Origin: Paenibacillus periandrae
Lineage (GTDB): Bacteria > Bacillota > Bacilli > Paenibacillales > NBRC-103111
Direction: 5' to 3'
Length of the DNA: 64,000 nt
NCBI RefSeq assembly: GCF_022458865.1
Contig: NZ_JAJNMU010000019.1
Location: 62,001-126,000, forward strand
Position 1 is the stretch's first letter; each line of letters begins with the position of its first letter. The translations under genes were made by a program, and so were the position numbers. Of this stretch, positions 60,054 to 64,000 are shown one piece after another. Under the pieces are notes generated by a model that was not told the origin of the DNA, did not search any database, and saw only the letters and a list, made by a program, of their open reading frames with translations.

Positions 60054-60398
60054 AGCCGGATCTGGAAGCGGGTAGTTAATATACGCCTCCAAACCGGCTT
60101 TTTCTAATTGTAGAATCAGATATTCATCGGGTGTACCCTCTACTCCTGCATAGCCTTTTCGGGTATATATTTGTTCAGCATCCGGGAATGTATCTCGTAA
60201 AATGGCACGGATCTTTTTGCCGGAGGAATCGTTATCTGTAAATAAAAATATCTCACTGCTATCGGCCTGCTTCTTTAAGGATTCAAGCCGCTCCGTGTTC
60301 AAGGATCCAAACGTACAAAGTATAGTAATGTCCTCTGTTAGCAGTCTTCGCAGTCTGCTTTTGTCATTCTTGCCTTCTACAATGATCGTAATAGACAT
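60033..60398 (-). CDS. Toprim-domain protein
   Basis: A 121-residue single Toprim domain: ITIIVEGKNDKSRL with the conserved Glu, and IFLFTDNDSSGKKIRAIL with the DxD pair. This resembles ribonuclease M5 and small stand-alone Toprim nucleases or primase-like proteins. GAGGTGCTGAT precedes the ATG at 60398. It is convergent with and slightly overlaps the AEC gene. Its substrate is not evident; it is shorter than RNase M5 (about 180). Confidence 0.83.
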   Translation of the reverse strand: MSITIIVEGKNDKSRLRRLLTEDITILCTFGSLNTERLESLKKQADSSEIFLFTDNDSSGKKIRAILRDTFPDAEQIYTRKGYAGVEGTPDEYLILQLEKAGLEAYINYPLPDPALSNKLD

Positions 60399-60705
60399 AT
60401 CAGCACCTCACAAGTTCACTAGATGATTTGGCTTTCTCATGTAGTATATCCACTTTCGCCATCCATTCCAAGCTGTTTGTATTTCCCAGGAAATGTCGAA
60501 ATAAAGCTTGTCCGCTTATTCGGTTCATTGGAGCTGCTGGTTTGCCTCGTAGTTGTTGTATTAAGATTTTGTGAGAATTTTGTGAGAACGGTTTGATAGA
60601 ATGATTAGAATAGACAGACAAAAAAATTTCGACAAGATCACAGCGATCATGAGGAATACATGGTAGTATGAACTTATTGTTGAATACCATGGGAGGGGTA
60701 AGTAG
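60399..60705. other. Spacer between the Toprim gene and the hybrid kinase
   Basis: A minus-strand reading frame (60400-60690) spans most of this region and stops one base before the Toprim ATG, but its protein has no recognised family and lacks a clear ribosome binding site. The right part should hold the promoter of the hybrid kinase. No RNA element was recognised. Confidence 0.3.
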
Positions 60706-63700
60706 TTGATAGGCGTATATTATCGTAAGCTCCTCGTGATGGGCTTGATCTTTTCACTTTTCATGGCGCTATTTATCGCAATATATGCTCAAACGATACC
60801 AAATCGAGATACTCCGCCTGCAAAGCATGGAGTACAGGATTTGTCTAATTGGGATTTCAACAGACAGGGATTGGTTGTCCTGGATGGCGAATGGGAGTTT
60901 TATGAAGGCCAAATGCTGGAGCCTGCTGATTTTAAGCAAGGATCGCGTACTGCAGCTTCCTATATATCTGTACCCAGCACATGGAAGGGAGATCAAACGG
61001 TTGGCGGGGTAAGTAAAACGGGATATGGAACCTACAGGCTGAAGGTGATCGTTCCGGTTACGGACGAAGTATTAGGGTTAAAAATGAGAAGCATCCGGAT
61101 GTCCCATCGTTTATATATCAATGGGAAGGTCGAGGGGAGCAGTGGACAGCCAGCAGCGGATCCCCTCCTGCATAAGCCTGGAAATACGCCTTACACCGCG
61201 TTTTTTCAACCGAAGGACCGTGAACTTGAAATTGTGATTCAAGTGGCCAACTATGTGTATGTTAATGGCGGTATCGTCAATTCGATCCAACTCGGGCTGC
61301 ATCAGGACATTACGAAGATGAATAGTATTCAGATTGGAACTGATATTGCGGCTGTTTTTATTTTGGGTATGTTTGGGGTGTATCATCTTAGCTTTTATTT
61401 TCTGGGCAGGAGAGAGAAAACTTATTTATTTAGTGGACTGTATTTGTTAACCCTGCTGCTAAACCAGATGCTTTTTGGCGAGAAGCTTCTGCTAAGGCTG
61501 CTGCCTGAGCTTCCTTTTGATGCCGGCTACAAGCTGCTTGATTTAAGTGAGTTTCTTAGCGCGGCTGTGATTATATTGTTTTTTTGCTCCATTGATATGC
61601 GTCTTCTGACGTCCCGTAAAATGAATCTCATGCTGGCTCCGATTGTTTTGTATATGGCAGCGACACTAACACTGCCTTATCAAGTACACAGTCAAATTAA
61701 ACCTGTTTTCTTACTATATATAGGAATCACTGCGATGTATCTATTGGGACGAATGATTTATTTGTACAGCTTGAATGAACGGGATTCTTCAAATCGCAAG
61801 GAACTGATGTTATTCATTTGCGGTATCGTTTCGCTGACCGCTTTTTTGATAGATGGAATTTTATATACCGTGAATATCGTCCCTACCGACCTGCTTGGGA
61901 AAGTAAGCATTCTTTGCTTTATTGCATTTATAAATATGCTGCTTTCTATACGATTCGCGAACGCCTATGAGAAGACAGAAAAGCTTACGCATCAGCTAAT
62001 GGTTTCCAATCAGCGGAAGGATGAGTTTTTGACTCATACGTCCCATGAGATCAAGACGCCGCTGCATGGCATTATGAACATGACATCGCATTTGCTGGTA
62101 GATGAGGAACGAAATTTAACATTGAAGCAAAAACAAAATTTATGGCTGATCAAGGATACTTCCGTCAAGCTATCGATGTTGATTCACGATTTGATTGATG
62201 TTACTCGTTTAAAGCACGGAGAGCTGCGATTGCATCTGACCGTTGTTGATGTGAGGGTTGTGGTGCAAATTGTGTTTGATGTACTGGAATTTGAACTGTT
62301 GGGTAAGGAGGTTCGGTTTGATAATCGAGTAGGTTCCGATGTCTGGGTTCGGGCGGATGAGAACCGTCTGCGTCAAATCATGTACAATCTTGTGCATAAT
62401 GCCATCAAGCATACAGTCAAAGGTACGATCACAGTAATGTCGAGTGTACTCAATGACACGGTATCGATATTCGTTGAGGATACGGGAACCGGGATCTCCA
62501 AGACTAAGCAAGCCGCCATATTTGGTTATTTTGAGCAGTTCAATCAGCCGATACCGGAGGATGGCTACACGGGTATGGGTGTTGGGTTGTACATTAGTCG
62601 TAAGCTTGTCGAACAAATGGAAGGGGACATCCGGGTTGATTGGTCAGAGGTCGGACAAGGAACACGAATGATGTTCACATTGCCAAGCGTGGCTCCGATT
62701 CCATTCTACCGTGAAACAGCCTATACAACATTAGAGCCTCAGCGTGTCACGCGTGACCTCCTGCCTCTGGATATTCTGGATCAGCAGGGTCATACGATTA
62801 TGATTGTCGATGATGAGGCTTCGAACATCCATATTTTGCTTAACATTCTGAAGCGGCATAAGTATAACGTGCTTACAGCATTATCGGCCAAAGAGGCGCT
62901 GGTTAAGATCAAGCAGCACCCTCAAGTCGACTTGGTTATTCTGGATGTTATGATGCCTGAAACTTCCGGAATTGAATTGTGCCGTATACTTCGAGGAGGC
63001 TATTCGATTCTCGATCTGCCCATCTTGTTTACGACTGTCAAGGAAACCTCCCAGGATATTGCTATTGGCTTCAGAGCAGGGGCTAACGATTATGTTACCA
63101 AGCCGTTTGATGCAGAGACGTTAATCGCCAGAATCCAGACTCTGCTTGCCATGAAGACCGCGATTCAGGAAGCCATTCGCAATGAACAAGCATTTCATCA
63201 AGCCCAGATCAAACCACATTTTCTGTACAATGCACTGAGCAGCGTGATTTCTTTTTGTTATACGGACGGAGAGAAGGCAGCCTATTTATTAACGATGCTC
63301 AGTGCATATTTACGTTACATCCTTGATATGGATCGCTCAACCTTATTTGTTCCTTTGTCCCGTGAATTGGAGCTGATTCATGCGTATGTTGAGATCGAAA
63401 GGGCTCGTTTTGGTGAACGGTTTGAATTTGTATGTGACGTTGATAAAAGTGTTCACTATCATCATATTCCTTCCTTATGCATCCAGCCGTTTGTAGAAAA
63501 TGCGATTCGACATGGACTGTTCGAGAAAGAGGGATATGGACAAGTTACACTTAAGATTGACGAAGGTGAAGGGTATATAAAGGTGATCATTGAAGATGAT
63601 GGCATCGGGATCCCGAATGATCTTCTGTATCAAATGTCCAAAGGTGAATCTCCAAATGTCGGAATTGGTATCCCCAATATCCGTAAACGACTGGATACGA

Positions 63701-63795
63701 TCCCAGGTGCTACCTTGACCTTTAGCTCCGAGATGGGAAGAGGAACCAGAGTCACTATGTATTTGCCATCAGGCTTGAACGGGCTGATTCCGTAG
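60706..63795 (+). CDS. Hybrid sensor kinase: 7TMR-DISM, HisKA kinase, receiver, LytS-type kinase
   Basis: A 1029-residue membrane signalling protein. One TM near the N-terminus, an extracellular 7TMR-DISM-type domain (YISVPSTWKGDQTVGG; YGTYRLKVIVPV), seven TM helices (about residues 210-410), HisKA (FLTHTSHEIKTPLHGIMNM), HATPase (VRADENRLRQIMYNLVHNAI), a receiver (IMIVDDEASNIHILLNIL; VILDVMMPETSG with the acceptor Asp), and a second LytS-type kinase module (QAQIKPHFLYNALSSVISF; CIQPFVENAIRHGL). TTG start at 60706, 7 nt after GGGAGGGG. It is followed by a response regulator gene. The signal is unknown; two distinct kinase modules in one chain are notable. Confidence 0.88.
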   Translation: MIGVYYRKLLVMGLIFSLFMALFIAIYAQTIPNRDTPPAKHGVQDLSNWDFNRQGLVVLDGEWEFYEGQMLEPADFKQGSRTAASYISVPSTWKGDQTVGGVSKTGYGTYRLKVIVPVTDEVLGLKMRSIRMSHRLYINGKVEGSSGQPAADPLLHKPGNTPYTAFFQPKDRELEIVIQVANYVYVNGGIVNSIQLGLHQDITKMNSIQIGTDIAAVFILGMFGVYHLSFYFLGRREKTYLFSGLYLLTLLLNQMLFGEKLLLRLLPELPFDAGYKLLDLSEFLSAAVIILFFCSIDMRLLTSRKMNLMLAPIVLYMAATLTLPYQVHSQIKPVFLLYIGITAMYLLGRMIYLYSLNERDSSNRKELMLFICGIVSLTAFLIDGILYTVNIVPTDLLGKVSILCFIAFINMLLSIRFANAYEKTEKLTHQLMVSNQRKDEFLTHTSHEIKTPLHGIMNMTSHLLVDEERNLTLKQKQNLWLIKDTSVKLSMLIHDLIDVTRLKHGELRLHLTVVDVRVVVQIVFDVLEFELLGKEVRFDNRVGSDVWVRADENRLRQIMYNLVHNAIKHTVKGTITVMSSVLNDTVSIFVEDTGTGISKTKQAAIFGYFEQFNQPIPEDGYTGMGVGLYISRKLVEQMEGDIRVDWSEVGQGTRMMFTLPSVAPIPFYRETAYTTLEPQRVTRDLLPLDILDQQGHTIMIVDDEASNIHILLNILKRHKYNVLTALSAKEALVKIKQHPQVDLVILDVMMPETSGIELCRILRGGYSILDLPILFTTVKETSQDIAIGFRAGANDYVTKPFDAETLIARIQTLLAMKTAIQEAIRNEQAFHQAQIKPHFLYNALSSVISFCYTDGEKAAYLLTMLSAYLRYILDMDRSTLFVPLSRELELIHAYVEIERARFGERFEFVCDVDKSVHYHHIPSLCIQPFVENAIRHGLFEKEGYGQVTLKIDEGEGYIKVIIEDDGIGIPNDLLYQMSKGESPNVGIGIPNIRKRLDTIPGATLTFSSEMGRGTRVTMYLPSGLNGLIP

Positions 63796-63858
63796 TGTCG
63801 ATTAAGGCAGATTCTTGCCAAGCTAAATGATCTAATGCCACTCCTGGGAGGGATACCA

Positions 63859-64000
63859 TTGTTTAAAGTCATCATTGTCGAAGACGAAAAACCGATTCTT
63901 GATTTAATGAAATACGTGATCGGTCACAATCAGAACTACAACATTATTGGGGCCTTCACGAATCCGCTGGAGGCGCTCGCTTGTCTACCCCTGCTTAAAC
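63859..64000 (+). CDS. Response regulator (3' truncated by the window end)
   Basis: The visible 47 residues begin a receiver domain (FKVIIVEDEKPILDLMKYVI, with the acidic EDE triad). The TTG start at 63859 has GGGAGGGAT 6 nt upstream. It lies 63 nt after the hybrid kinase and is probably its partner. The output domain is outside the window. Confidence 0.75.
   Translation, partial: MFKVIIVEDEKPILDLMKYVIGHNQNYNIIGAFTNPLEALACLPLLK

Noticed and set aside
60400..60690. 96-residue minus-strand reading frame ending one base before the Toprim ATG
   Set aside because: The stop/start spacing is suggestive of coupling, but the protein matches nothing I know, has no convincing ribosome binding site, and spans the expected promoter region of the kinase. 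Kept only as a note in the spacer entry.

Overview
The window looks like chromosomal DNA of a Gram-positive, spore-forming, Paenibacillus-like Firmicute. The signs are strong AGGAGG-type ribosome binding sites with many TTG/GTG starts, a gerQ spore-coat gene, BmrC/BmrD-type exporter genes, YesM/YesN-type two-component genes beside a sugar ABC transporter, a Bacillus-type Fnr with a C-terminal cysteine cluster, and a c-di-AMP (ydaO) riboswitch in front of an NlpC/P60 hydrolase. The genus assignment is inference; no rRNA or tRNA gene was seen.

Layout. 1-3.5 kb: heterodimeric multidrug ABC exporter (first gene cut by the window edge). 5.1-11.1 kb: a six-gene uptake and C-S/C-N cleavage operon (methionine-type ABC transporter, two flavin monooxygenases, a fumarylacetoacetase-family enzyme). 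11.2-19.8 kb: M29 aminopeptidase, a CAP lipoprotein with an Asn-Pro repeat linker, an IS91-type transposase remnant abutting a sigma/anti-sigma pair, an EamA exporter and malate synthase G. 19.9-26.6 kb: sensor kinase, AraC-type regulator and a three-gene sugar ABC transporter. 26.7-28.7 kb: HxlR regulator divergent from a CatE-like dioxygenase with paired operators, then a frameshifted NAD(P)-binding gene. 28.8-37.9 kb: an oxygen/nitrate-response block (Fnr with a perfect Fnr box, NreA-like GAF protein, NreC/NreB-like pair, MobA, hemerythrin) interspersed with MarR/MFS, ArsR/ArsB and DoxX genes. 37.9-45 kb: riboswitch-controlled cell-wall hydrolase, TetR gene next to a decayed ketopantoate-reductase gene, MFS transporter, a TPR-like protein, gerQ, aldo/keto reductase. 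45.1-55.9 kb: urea uptake (urtABCDE, minus strand) and urease (ureABC-F-G-D, plus strand) diverging from a shared regulatory region with a perfect TnrA/GlnR box. 56-64 kb: TrhO, heme O synthase CtaB, Sco, an AEC permease, a Toprim protein, a 1029-residue double-kinase hybrid sensor and the start of its response regulator.

The most unusual feature is a dispersed family of short structured repeats. Three-hairpin or two-hairpin arrays with a shared spacer (ATGCTTACGAAG) lie directly against the Shine-Dalgarno sequence of four unrelated genes (nreC-like, hemerythrin, urtC, ctaB). Two larger (about 200 bp) nested-palindrome elements contain the same module and sit inside the urt and ure operons. 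Stem sequences differ between copies while pairing is kept, which suggests selection on RNA or DNA secondary structure.

Functionally the window mixes nitrogen acquisition (urea import, urease), respiratory adaptation (Fnr, Nre, MobA, hemerythrin, CtaB, Sco) and stress or toxin export. No nitrate reductase genes are present, so nitrate respiration itself can only be inferred.
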